Positions 1 to 7,453 of a stretch of 64,000 bases of DNA are shown piece after piece (positions within the stretch are counted from its first letter, which is position 1; every line of letters begins with the position of its first letter). The notes below the pieces were generated by a model. That model worked only from the letters and a program-made list of their open reading frames with translations. It made no database searches and was not told the origin of the DNA. Position numbers and translations under genes: made by a program. Source of the DNA: Streptomyces sp. NRRL F-5727 (GTDB lineage: Bacteria > Actinomycetota > Actinomycetes > Streptomycetales > Streptomycetaceae); assembly GCF_000719555.1 (NCBI RefSeq), contig NZ_JOGX01000006.1, forward strand, positions 124,001-188,000, read 5' to 3'.

Positions 1-1318
1 GGTTGGGCTTCAGGGCGTTGGTGTAGATCGTGCCGAAGACGGCGGTGCCGAAGGAGCTGCCCAGGGTGCGGAAGAAGGTGACGCCGGAGGTGGCGGTGCC
101 CAGGTCGGCGTAGTCGACGGTGTTCTGCACGGCGATGGTGAGCACCTGCATGCACAGGCCGATGCCGACGCCGAGCACGAACATGTACAGCGATTCCAGC
201 CAGGCGCTGGTGTTCTGGTCCATCAGCGACAGCAGATAGAGCCCGAGGCCCATCACCGCGCAGCCGACGATGGGGAAGATCCGGTAGTGCCCGGTCTTGC
301 TGACCACGTTGCCGCTGTAGATGGAGGCGATGAGCAGGCCGACGACCATGGGCAGCGTCCGGATGCCGGAGACCGTCGCCGAATCGCCGTCCACGTACTG
401 GAGGTAGGTCGGCAGGAAGGTCATCGCGCCGAGCATCGCGAAGCCGACGACGAAGCTCAGGACCGAGCAGACGGTGAAGACGGGGTTGCGGAACAGCCGC
501 ATGGGCAGCATGGGTTCGGCCGCGCGGGCCTCCACCCAGCAGAACAGGCCGAGGGCGACCAGACCGCCGGCGAAGAGCCCGATGATGACGCCGGAGCCCC
601 AGGCGTACTCGTTCCCGCCCCAACTGGTCGCCAGGATCAGCGCGCTGGAGCCGACCGCGACCAGCGCGATGCCGAGGTAGTCGATGACCGGCCGGCTGGC
701 CGAGCGGACCGAGGGGATCGTCCGGGCGGCGGCGACGACGACGAGGATCGCGATCGGCACGTTCACGTAGAACGCCCAGCGCCAGCTGGCGTGGTCGGTG
801 AACAGGCCGCCGAGCAGCGGACCGATGACCGTCGAGACGCCGAACACGGCGCCGATCGCGCCCTGGTACTTGCCGCGTTCGCGCAGCGGGATCACGTCGG
901 CGATCAGCGCCATGGAGGTGACCATGAGACCGCCGGCGCCGACGCCCTGGAGACCGCGCCAGACGATCAGCAGCGTCATGTTGGTGGCGAGGCCGCACAG
1001 GAAGGAGCCGGTGATGAAGACCACGGCCGAGATCTGGAAGATCACCTTGCGGCCGAAGAGGTCGCCGAACTTGCCGACCAGGACCGTCGCCACGGTCTCG
1101 GCGAGGAGGTAGGAGGTGACGACCCACGACATGTGGGCCGCGCCCCCGAGGTCCGCGACGATCGTGGGCAGGGCGGTGCCCACGATGGTCTGGTCGAGCG
1201 CGGCCAGGAGCACGCCGAGCATGATCGTGCCGAACACGATGTTGCGGCGGCGGCCGTCGAGCAGGGGCGGTGCGGGCGCGGCCGGGGCCGCGGGTGCTGC
1301 GTCGCTGGTCGTGGTCAC
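1..1318 (-). CDS. MFS drug efflux transporter, DHA2 (14-TM) family, 3' end cut by window
   Basis: The reverse strand is open from a GTG at 1318 to the window edge, giving at least 439 residues. The product is an integral membrane proton antiporter of the EmrB/QacA type, which typically exports drugs or other small hydrophobic compounds. Visible signs are a short polar N-terminus, a first helix ending in [12 protein letters not shown], the loop 2-3 motif [10 protein letters not shown], and the antiporter motif IGPLLGGLF in helix 5. Many further hydrophobic segments follow. The C-terminal end lies outside the window. The Shine-Dalgarno before the GTG is weak, so a start a few codons away is possible. 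The substrate cannot be deduced. No TetR or MarR regulator sits beside it within the window. Confidence 0.93.
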   Translation of the reverse strand, partial: MTTTSDAAPAAPAAPAPPLLDGRRRNIVFGTIMLGVLLAALDQTIVGTALPTIVADLGGAAHMSWVVTSYLLAETVATVLVGKFGDLFGRKVIFQISAVVFITGSFLCGLATNMTLLIVWRGLQGVGAGGLMVTSMALIADVIPLRERGKYQGAIGAVFGVSTVIGPLLGGLFTDHASWRWAFYVNVPIAILVVVAAARTIPSVRSASRPVIDYLGIALVAVGSSALILATSWGGNEYAWGSGVIIGLFAGGLVALGLFCWVEARAAEPMLPMRLFRNPVFTVCSVLSFVVGFAMLGAMTFLPTYLQYVDGDSATVSGIRTLPMVVGLLIASIYSGNVVSKTGHYRIFPIVGCAVMGLGLYLLSLMDQNTSAWLESLYMFVLGVGIGLCMQVLTIAVQNTVDYADLGTATSGVTFFRTLGSSFGTAVFGTIYTNALKPN

Positions 1319-1381
1319 CTTGGCAGCGTCACACCGCGCCGACGCAGCTGCGCGCGGGGTGCCGCCGATCGGGCGACGCCG

Positions 1382-1633
1382 TCAGGGGCGTACCGGCAGG
1401 GTCGGGTGGTGCTTGGCCAGGATCTTGTTGGCGCGGGCGAGAGCGGCCAGCGCGTGCTCGCGGTCGGCCCGGTCCTCCGCGCAGAGCGGCCCGCGGAAGC
1501 GGTAGACCTCGCGCGCCGCGCAGTCCGCCTCGATCTCCGCCTGGAGGACGTGCGCGGGCAGACAGGAGCCGATGAGGGCGGCCACGCGGTCGGGGATCGG
1601 GACGGGGACGAGAGGAGAGGGCGAGGCGATCAC
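1382..1633 (-). CDS. Small hypothetical protein (83 aa)
   Basis: This is a short frame read in the same direction as the MFS gene and 63 bp upstream of it, starting at a GTG preceded by AGGA. I do not recognise a family. The product is soluble and moderately charged, with a central Cys/Arg/Glu-rich part and an alanine-rich helical C-terminus (residues about 55-75). Codon third positions are GC-rich as in neighbouring genes, which supports coding, but the length is small. It could be cotranscribed with the efflux gene. Confidence 0.5.
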   Translation of the reverse strand: MIASPSPLVPVPIPDRVAALIGSCLPAHVLQAEIEADCAAREVYRFRGPLCAEDRADREHALAALARANKILAKHHPTLPVRP

Positions 1634-1986
1634 GGGTCAGTCCTAGCGGTTCGTGGGGGCGGACGGGAAGGGCTCTCACCTCCATACGTACCGGATGGCG
1701 GGAGCGGTTCCGGTACGGCTCCGGGGCCGGTGTGCGACGGGGGCGCCCGGCTCGCCCGGAGTGCGCGGGCGCACCCGTCGGCGTGCCCCGGGCCCGGGTG
1801 ATCGCGGGCGCGGGCGTTCCCGCAGGTACGGGGCACGGCGCCGGCCGGGCGTTCCGCACGGACGCCGCGCGTCGCGGGCGCCGGCGGCCGGCGGCGGGGC
1901 CGGGCGGGCGCGGCGCAAGCCCCCGGACGGCACCCTCGGTGTGAAGGAAATCACGTGGCGCCGAGGCGTCCCGGCCGGGACGATCG
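1634..1986. other. Intergenic region without a supportable gene; palindrome at 1967-1982
   Basis: These 353 bp are extremely GC-rich and hold no frame with convincing protein character on either strand. The clearest structure is a perfect 16-bp palindrome at 1967-1982 (CGTCCCGGCCGGGACG), just past the stop of the DNA ligase gene read on the minus strand. CCTCGG at 1934-1939 can also pair with CCGAGG at 1961-1966. Together these could form the ligase terminator, though there is no T-run. Confidence 0.5.
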
Positions 1987-3045
1987 TCAGCTCAGCACGT
2001 CCGACAGGTCGTACGAGACGGGCTCGTCGAGCTGCCCGTAGCCGCAGGACTCGGGGGTGCGGTCCGGGCGCCAGCGCTTGAACTGCGCGGTGTGCCGGAA
2101 GCGGTCGCCCTCCATGTGGTCGTAGCCGACCTCGCAGACCCGCTCCGGCCGCAGTGCCACCCACGACAGGTCCTTCTTCCCCGACCAGCGGCTGGGCGCG
2201 CCCGGCAGCCGGGCGCTCTCGTGCGCGGCCTCCTCGGCCCAGGCGGCCCACGGGTGTCCGTCCGGCGGGTCCATCCGCAGCGGCTCCAGCTCCTCGACCA
2301 GCTCGGCCCGGCGCCCGGCGGTGAAGGCGGCGCAGACGCCGACGTGCTGGAGGGCGCCCCGGTCGTCGTAGAGGCCGAGGAGCAGCGAGCCGACGACGGG
2401 GCCGCTCTTGTGGAAGCGGTATCCGGCCACGACGACGTCGGCGGTCCGCTCGTGCTTGATCTTGTACATCAGCCGGGCGTCCGGCCGGTAGGGCAGGTCG
2501 AGCGGCTTGGCGATCACGCCGTCGAGCCCGGCCCCCTCGTACTGCTCGAACCAGCGCGCGGCCAGCTCCGGGTCGCGGGTGGCCGGGGCGAGGTGGAGCG
2601 GGGCGGTGGTGCCGTCGAGCGCCCGCTCCAGGGCCTCGCGGCGCTCGGCGAGCGGGGTGTCGAGGAGGGCGTCGTCGCCGAGGGCGAGCAGGTCGAAGGC
2701 GACGAAGCGGGCCGGGGTGGTCGCGGCGAGCATCCGGACCCGGGAGTCCGCCGGGTGGATCCGCTCGCTCAGCCGGTCGAAGTCGAGCCGCCCGCCGTGC
2801 TCGACGACGATCTCGCCGTCCACCACGCACCGCTTCGGCAGCCGTTCCCGCAGCGCGTCGACGAGTTCGGGGAAGTACCGGGTGAGGGGCTTGCCGGTAC
2901 GGCTGCCGATGACCAGCTCGGGGCCGTCGCGGTGGACGATGGCCCGGAAGCCGTCCCACTTGGCCTCGTACTGCATCCCGGGCGGGATCTTCTTCACGGC
3001 CTTGGCGAGCATCGGCTTCACGGGCGGCATCACCGGCAGATCCAT
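1987..3045 (-). CDS. ATP-dependent DNA ligase (LigD/LigC ligase-domain type)
   Basis: This 352-aa enzyme seals nicks in DNA through a lysine-AMP intermediate, probably in non-homologous end joining or base-excision repair. Motif I is EAKWDGFR with the adenylated lysine at residue 29. The downstream nucleotidyltransferase motifs FVAFDLLAL, GLDGVIAKPLD and MYKIKHERT are all present and are followed by an OB-fold region, so the protein is a complete stand-alone ligase without polymerase or nuclease domains. I chose the ATG at 3045 because the family begins shortly before the lysine motif; an open extension upstream to 3168 would run into the divergent gene. It is divergent from the LigD-type polymerase gene, with 52 bp between the starts, so the two are likely expressed together. 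No ku gene is in the window. Confidence 0.93.
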   Translation of the reverse strand: MDLPVMPPVKPMLAKAVKKIPPGMQYEAKWDGFRAIVHRDGPELVIGSRTGKPLTRYFPELVDALRERLPKRCVVDGEIVVEHGGRLDFDRLSERIHPADSRVRMLAATTPARFVAFDLLALGDDALLDTPLAERREALERALDGTTAPLHLAPATRDPELAARWFEQYEGAGLDGVIAKPLDLPYRPDARLMYKIKHERTADVVVAGYRFHKSGPVVGSLLLGLYDDRGALQHVGVCAAFTAGRRAELVEELEPLRMDPPDGHPWAAWAEEAAHESARLPGAPSRWSGKKDLSWVALRPERVCEVGYDHMEGDRFRHTAQFKRWRPDRTPESCGYGQLDEPVSYDLSDVLS

Positions 3046-3097
3046 GGGTCGATTGTCCGGTATGCGACATCTGTCGGCGAGCCCTAGGGTGGCGCCC

Positions 3098-4150
3098 ATG
3101 GCAGGCAAGACGGCAGCGGTGGAGGTGGAGGCCGGCGGGCGCACCGTCCGCGTCTCCAACCCGGACAAGATCTACTTTCCGGAGCCCGGCTACACCAAGC
3201 TCGACATGGTGCGCTACTACCTCGCCGTCGGCGAGGGCGTCACCCGCGCGCTGCGGGACCGGCCCACCACCCTGGAGCGCTACCCCGACGGGGTGACGGG
3301 GGAGTCCTTCTTCCAGAAGCGGGCCCCCAAGTACCTCCCCGACTGGATCCCGACCGCGCACATCACCTTCCCCAGCGGCCGGTCCGCCGACGAGCTGTGC
3401 CCCACCGAGCCGGCCGCCGTGGTCTGGGCCGCCAACCTCGGCGCCGTCACCTTCCACCCCTGGCCGGTCCGCCGTGGGGACACCGACCACCCGGACGAGC
3501 TCCGCCTGGACCTCGACCCGCAGCCCGGCACCGACTACGCCGACGCCGTCCGCGCCGCGCACGAGCTGCGGGCCGTCCTCGGCGAGTACGGGCTGCGCGG
3601 CTGGCCCAAGACCTCCGGCGGACGCGGGCTGCACGTCTTCGTCCCGATCCGCCCCGACTGGACCTTCGTCCAGGTCAGGCGGGCGGCCATCGCCGTCGGG
3701 CGGGAGCTGGAGCGGCGGATGCCGGACCGGGTCACCATGAAGTGGTGGAAGGAGGAGCGCGGCGAGCGGATCTTCGTCGACTACAACCAGACGGCCCGCG
3801 ACCGCACGATCGCCTCCGCCTACTCGGTCCGCCCGAAGCCGCACGCCCCCGTCTCCGCCCCGCTGCGCTGGGACGAGATCGACGACGCGGTGCCGGAGGA
3901 CTTCGACATCCGGACCATGCCGGCCCGGTACGCCGAGCTGGGCGACGTGCACGCGGACATGGACGACGAGCGCTTCGACCTGGAGCCGCTGCTGGAACTG
4001 GCCCGGCGCGACGAGGCCGAGCACGACCTCGGGGACCTGCCCTATCCGCCCGAGTACCCGAAGATGCCGGGCGAGCCGAAGCGGGTCCAGCCGAGCCGGG
4101 CGAAGAAGCCGGCGGAGAACGGTCCGGACGCGCCCGACGAGCCGCATTGA
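3098..4150 (+). CDS. LigD-type DNA polymerase/primase (PolDom) protein
   Basis: This 350-aa protein belongs to the archaeo-eukaryotic primase superfamily found as the polymerase domain of bacterial LigD. Known members add ribonucleotides or fill gaps at broken ends during NHEJ. Family features visible are the opening VSNPDKIYFPE, the catalytic carboxylate motif LRLDLDP (about residue 135), SGGRGLHVFVPI (about 175) and VDYNQ (about 227). A charged, proline/lysine-rich tail of about 30 residues ends the protein. It stands alone rather than fused to a ligase, and the ligase is encoded divergently next door, so the pair may reconstitute a split LigD. The start ATG at 3098 matches the family N-terminus. 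Confidence 0.92.
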   Translation: MAGKTAAVEVEAGGRTVRVSNPDKIYFPEPGYTKLDMVRYYLAVGEGVTRALRDRPTTLERYPDGVTGESFFQKRAPKYLPDWIPTAHITFPSGRSADELCPTEPAAVVWAANLGAVTFHPWPVRRGDTDHPDELRLDLDPQPGTDYADAVRAAHELRAVLGEYGLRGWPKTSGGRGLHVFVPIRPDWTFVQVRRAAIAVGRELERRMPDRVTMKWWKEERGERIFVDYNQTARDRTIASAYSVRPKPHAPVSAPLRWDEIDDAVPEDFDIRTMPARYAELGDVHADMDDERFDLEPLLELARRDEAEHDLGDLPYPPEYPKMPGEPKRVQPSRAKKPAENGPDAPDEPH

Positions 4151-4176
4151 TCGGACGTTGACGGTGTGTTTAGCGC
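4147..4176 (+). promoter_or_regulatory. Candidate promoter for the WhiB-family gene
   Basis: TTGATC (4147-4152, overlapping the stop of the polymerase gene) and TAGCGC (4171-4176) are separated by 18 bp and lie just before the WhiB start at 4196. The -10 match is only moderate, so this is an inference. Confidence 0.3.
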
Positions 4177-4195
4177 CCCGCGCCAGGGTGGAGCC

Positions 4196-4468
4196 ATGCA
4201 GACCGAGACCGACGTCCTGACCTTCCCGGCCCCCCGCCCCGCCGCCGACCTCGCCTGGCGCGAGGACGCGCTGTGCGCCCAGGCCGGACCCGAGTTCTTC
4301 TTCCCGGCCCCCGGCTCCTCGACCCGCGAGGCCAAGCAGCTCTGCGGCGCCTGCGAGGGGCGCGTCGCCTGCCTGGAGTACGCGCTCGCGCACGACGAGC
4401 GGTTCGGGGTGTGGGGCGGGCTCTCCGAGAAGGAGCGGCTCAGGCTGCGGCGCGCGCGGCGCTCCTGA
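4196..4468 (+). CDS. WhiB-family iron-sulfur transcriptional regulator
   Basis: This is a 90-aa Wbl protein, a family confined to actinobacteria and their phages that binds a [4Fe-4S] cluster and usually works with the principal sigma factor. The four cluster cysteines are in ALC, then LCGAC (CxxC) and VAC (Cx5C). The family turn GVWGG and a basic C-terminus (RLRLRRARRS) follow. The start ATG at 4196 has GGTGGAG upstream. An earlier in-frame ATG at 4166 has no ribosome binding site and would only add ten residues. Which Wbl subgroup it belongs to cannot be decided from sequence reading alone. Confidence 0.93.
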   Translation: MQTETDVLTFPAPRPAADLAWREDALCAQAGPEFFFPAPGSSTREAKQLCGACEGRVACLEYALAHDERFGVWGGLSEKERLRLRRARRS

Positions 4469-4494
4469 ACCGCTCCCGGGGGAGTGCGCGGGGC

Positions 4495-5469
4495 TCAGCC
4501 CTCGGCGCGCGCGGCCATCCGGGCCTTGCGGGCGGCCAGCTTCGCGTCGAACTTCGTGGCCTCCGCGTCGAGGCCGTTCATGAAGAGGCCCAGCTCCTCC
4601 TGGGCGCGCAGCCCGTCCGGGCCGAGGCCGGTGATGTCGAGGACCTTCAGGTGGCGGAGCACCGGCTCCAGCACGTCGTCGTGGTGGATGCGCATGTTGT
4701 AGATCTCGCCGATCGCCATCTGGGCGGCGGCCCGCTCGAAGCCCGGGATGCCGTGGCCGGGCATCCGGAAGTTGACCACCACGTCGCGGACGGCCTGCAT
4801 GGAGAGGTCGGGGGCGATCTCCAGGGCGGCCTTCAGCAGGTTCCGGTAGAAGATCATGTGCAGGTTCTCGTCGAGCGCGATGCGGGCGAGCATCCGGTCG
4901 CAGACGGGGTCGCCGGACTGGTGGCCGGTGTTGCGGTGCGAGATGCGGGTGGCGAGCTCCTGGAAGGACACGTACGCCACCGAGTGCAGCATCGAGTGGC
5001 GGTTGTCCGACTCGAAGCCCTCGCTCATGTGTGACATCCGGAACTGCTCCAGCTTGTCCGGGTCGACGGCGCGGGAGGCGAGCAGGTAGTCGCGCATGAC
5101 GATGCCGTGCCGGCCCTCCTCCGCGGTCCAGCGGTGCACCCAGGTGCCCCAGGCGCCGTCGCGGCCGAAGAGGCTGGCGATCTCGTGGTGGTAGCTCGGC
5201 AGGTTGTCCTCGGTGAGGAGGTTGACCACGAGCGCGATCTTCCCTATGTCCGTGACCTTGGACTGGGCCGGGTCCCACGCCTCGCCGTCCTCGAAGAAGC
5301 CCGGGAAGTTCCGGCCGTCCGACCAGGGCACGTACTCGTGCGGCATCCAGTCCTTGACGACCTTGAGGTGCCGGTTGAGCTCCTTCTCCACCACCTCTTC
5401 CAGCGCGTACAGCAAGCGCGCGTCGGTCCACCCTGCCGAACTGTCGAGGTGGGGAGAGGTGAGCGTCAC
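4495..5469 (-). CDS. Acyl-[acyl-carrier-protein] desaturase (DesA type)
   Basis: This 324-aa soluble ferritin-like diiron enzyme introduces a double bond into acyl-ACP, thereby setting membrane fluidity. The diiron ligand motifs are EEGRHGIVMRDYL and DENLHMIFYR, the two ExxH/DExxH-like helices typical of stearoyl-ACP desaturases, with an additional Glu helix at TEDNLPSYHHEI. The start is the GTG at 5469, which has AGGAGT seven bases upstream; longer reading frames upstream run through the regulatory repeats. It is transcribed alone, towards the WhiB gene, from a region with two tandem palindromes, so it is probably controlled by a lipid-responsive repressor encoded elsewhere. Confidence 0.93.
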   Translation of the reverse strand: MTLTSPHLDSSAGWTDARLLYALEEVVEKELNRHLKVVKDWMPHEYVPWSDGRNFPGFFEDGEAWDPAQSKVTDIGKIALVVNLLTEDNLPSYHHEIASLFGRDGAWGTWVHRWTAEEGRHGIVMRDYLLASRAVDPDKLEQFRMSHMSEGFESDNRHSMLHSVAYVSFQELATRISHRNTGHQSGDPVCDRMLARIALDENLHMIFYRNLLKAALEIAPDLSMQAVRDVVVNFRMPGHGIPGFERAAAQMAIGEIYNMRIHHDDVLEPVLRHLKVLDITGLGPDGLRAQEELGLFMNGLDAEATKFDAKLAARKARMAARAEG

Positions 5470-5507
5470 GGGGACTCCTGGGGACGGAGAGGAGGGCGAA
5501 CGGAAAT

Positions 5508-5537
5508 ACCTACGGATTCGTAGGTTACGACTCCGTA
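5508..5537. promoter_or_regulatory. Two tandem TACG-N4-CGTA palindromes upstream of the desaturase gene
   Basis: The first is ACCTACG-GATT-CGTAGGT (5508-5525, perfect 7-bp arms); the second is TACG-ACTC-CGTA (5526-5537). Their centres are 15 bp apart, about one and a half helical turns. They lie 38-68 bp upstream of the desaturase start, where the promoter should be. The form suits a TetR-type repressor of fatty-acid desaturation, but no such gene is adjacent. Confidence 0.6.
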
Positions 5538-5676
5538 GGTTAAGGCCCCGTAAGGCGGCGACCAAGCCCCGCTCGAACCTTGTCCGGTTACGTTCCGTTA
5601 TGTGCGCAGCTCGGACGCCGGAAAAGAGATGCAGGTCACGTCGGGGCGGGTCACCCGTGAACAGCTGATCGGCTAC

Positions 5677-5925
5677 TCAGAGCAGATGGTCGGCCGCTCC
5701 GGACTTCACCGCGGAGATCAGCGCGCGCAGCGCCTCGACGGAGTCGCTGACGTACTCGCCGGGGGTGAGGGTCGAGCCGATGTAGGCCCGGCCGGCGTCG
5801 TCGAGGCCGAAGCGGAAGCAGTTCGCCCCCTCGCTGCAGAAGGCGTCGCCCCAGGCGATCGCGCCGGCGGGGGCGGACGGGGTGGCGGAGGGGGCGGACG
5901 TCGTGACGTTCGTGATGTCGGGCAT
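5677..5925 (-). CDS. DUF397 family protein
   Basis: This 82-aa small protein has the DUF397 core (WGDAFCSEGANC near the middle, then a GEYVSDSVEALRALISAVKSG end). DUF397 proteins are the usual small partners of XRE/DUF5753 regulators in Streptomyces, as in the WhiJ and BldB-related gene sets. It follows the XRE gene by 12 bp with the ribosome binding site GAGGGAT, so the two are cotranscribed. In the better-studied systems the small partner antagonises or modifies DNA binding by the XRE protein; that role here is inference from context. Confidence 0.88.
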   Translation of the reverse strand: MPDITNVTTSAPSATPSAPAGAIAWGDAFCSEGANCFRFGLDDAGRAYIGSTLTPGEYVSDSVEALRALISAVKSGAADHLL

Positions 5926-5937
5926 GGTGCGGATCCC

Positions 5938-6783
5938 TCACAGGTCCTGGGCTATCGAGCGGATGAACGCGCGGGAGTCGGCGGTGGACAGGGCGAGTCC
6001 GCGCAGCCGTTCGAGCAGGCCCCGGTATCGGCGCAGCTTCATGTCGGCGTCGAGGAGGATCGAGCCGTGCGAGGAGTCGAGCTGGACGGTGTCGAGCTGC
6101 GGCACGGGCGCGGACACATAGCTGAACGACTGTCCCGCTCCGGGGAAACCCCCGGCGGCGAAGGGGATGACCCGCACGGTGACGGTGGCCCGTTCCGACT
6201 GCTCCAGGATGTGCTCCAGCTGGGCCCGGGCGACCTTCGGGCCGCCGAACTGCATGCGCAGCGCCGCCTCGTGGATCACGGCCTCGTACGGCACCGGCCG
6301 GTCCAGGGTCTCCTGGCGGCGCAGCCGCAGGGCGAGCCGGGCCTCCAGGTCCGGTTCCGGCAGCGGTGGCACGGCGGTGTCGAAGACCGCCCGCGCCTGG
6401 TCCTCGGTCTGCAGCAGACCGGGCACGTGGGTGGTCACCGCGGTCGCCAGCTCGGCTGCGTGGTGCTCCAGTTCGGCGATGTCGAGCAGGGCGGGCGGAA
6501 GCAGTCCGCGGTGCTCCTCCCACCAGCCGCGGTCCCGCTCCTGGGCCATGGCGGCGAGCAGGTCCACCAGGGCGGTGTCCGGGCAGCCGTAGTTGAAGGC
6601 CAGGGTCCGCACCCGCTCGGGGCTGATGCCGAAGCGGCCGGACTCGACGTTCGGGATGCGGGTGCGGTCGACGCCCAGGAGGGCGGCGGCCTGCTGGGCG
6701 GACATCCCCGACTGTTCGCGCAGCTTGCGCAGTTCGGCGCCGAGCCGCTGCTGGCGTGCGGTGGGGCTGCTCCTGGGTGGCAC
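5938..6783 (-). CDS. XRE-family regulator with DUF5753 domain (WhiJ-like)
   Basis: This 281-aa protein has an N-terminal helix-turn-helix (about residues 10-65: LRKLREQSGMSAQQAAALLG, then RIPNVESGR) followed by a DUF5753 domain (about 90-270). The domain is recognisable by VPGLLQTEDQARAVF, the LRLRRQETL segment and VRVIPF. This architecture is greatly expanded in Streptomyces and controls development and antibiotic production. The GTG at 6783 has GGGAGAT upstream. It is divergent from an ATPase-like gene and followed by DUF397, forming the classical three-gene set. Confidence 0.93.
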   Translation of the reverse strand: MPPRSSPTARQQRLGAELRKLREQSGMSAQQAAALLGVDRTRIPNVESGRFGISPERVRTLAFNYGCPDTALVDLLAAMAQERDRGWWEEHRGLLPPALLDIAELEHHAAELATAVTTHVPGLLQTEDQARAVFDTAVPPLPEPDLEARLALRLRRQETLDRPVPYEAVIHEAALRMQFGGPKVARAQLEHILEQSERATVTVRVIPFAAGGFPGAGQSFSYVSAPVPQLDTVQLDSSHGSILLDADMKLRRYRGLLERLRGLALSTADSRAFIRSIAQDL

Positions 6784-6988
6784 GTCGATCTCCCTCGTCC
6801 TGCTGGGCGGCCCCCTGCCGCCCCCGTTCCCGCGCCGCCGTCGCCCGGCTGTCCGGAAACGGCGCCACTACCCGCAAGTAGTAGCACCGTGCTCCGCTTC
6901 TGCGCTACGGTCGGTAGCGCAAGTCTCACACGGGGCGACCACGACCGTGTGCAGAGCACCCCCATGTACAGGAAATGTGAGCAATCCG

Positions 6989-7453
6989 ATGAAGGGCGCC
7001 CTGCGTTGCCTTCCGGCCGCCGTCACGGCCGCCGGGCCCATACCCCCCGCCGCGGAGAACCTCAGTTACTCCATGCTGCTCCCCGGCGGCGCCTACTGCG
7101 CGGGCCTCGCCCGCGAGGCCGTCCGCGGCCTCCTCACCCGCCACGGACTCGCCGGACTGCGCGAGACCGCCGCCCTCGCCGCCTCCGAACTCGTCGCCGC
7201 CGCCTACCGGTTCACCCCCGACCGGGAGATGGCGCTGCGCGTCCGCTGGCAGTTCGACGCCCTGCGGATCGTGGTCTACGACCAGCATCCGCTCCACCGT
7301 GAGCCGGAAGCCGCCGAGAAGTGCCGCGACCGCCGCAGCCGCAGCATGTGGCTGCTGGCCGCGGCGGTCGAGGAGCACGGCGGCGACTGGGGACTCGCCC
7401 CCGCCCTCACCCCGGACGGCGGCACCAAGTCCTGGGCGTTACTCCACCTCTGA
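6989..7453 (+). CDS. Degenerate histidine-kinase-like ATPase (RsbW/AbaA-type regulator) with a TTA codon
   Basis: This 154-aa protein is related to the anti-sigma-factor-like ATPases that accompany XRE/DUF397 pairs in Streptomyces. The helix containing the N-box, normally ELVTNAVRH, reads ELVAAAYRF here, so the magnesium-binding asparagine is missing. The later D-x-H-P turn (VYDQHP) is kept. ATP binding is therefore doubtful and it may act only by protein contact. Codon 151 is TTA (7439-7441), a leucine codon read in Streptomyces only by the developmentally controlled bldA tRNA, so production is probably growth-phase dependent. Its last 15 bases overlap the end of the convergent ABC-F gene. 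It is divergent from the XRE gene across a 205-bp promoter region. Confidence 0.8.
   Translation: MKGALRCLPAAVTAAGPIPPAAENLSYSMLLPGGAYCAGLAREAVRGLLTRHGLAGLRETAALAASELVAAAYRFTPDREMALRVRWQFDALRIVVYDQHPLHREPEAAEKCRDRRSRSMWLLAAAVEEHGGDWGLAPALTPDGGTKSWALLHL

Noticed and set aside
287..1801. A plus-strand open frame of about 500 codons at the left end
   Set aside because: It is antisense to a clear MFS transporter with recognisable motifs, and its sequence is almost entirely Asp/Gly/Arg/Ala.
1676..5431. A minus-strand open frame of about 1,250 codons
   Set aside because: It overlaps the ligase, polymerase, WhiB and desaturase genes in the wrong frames and has an Arg/Pro/Ala-rich composition typical of antisense frames in high-GC DNA.
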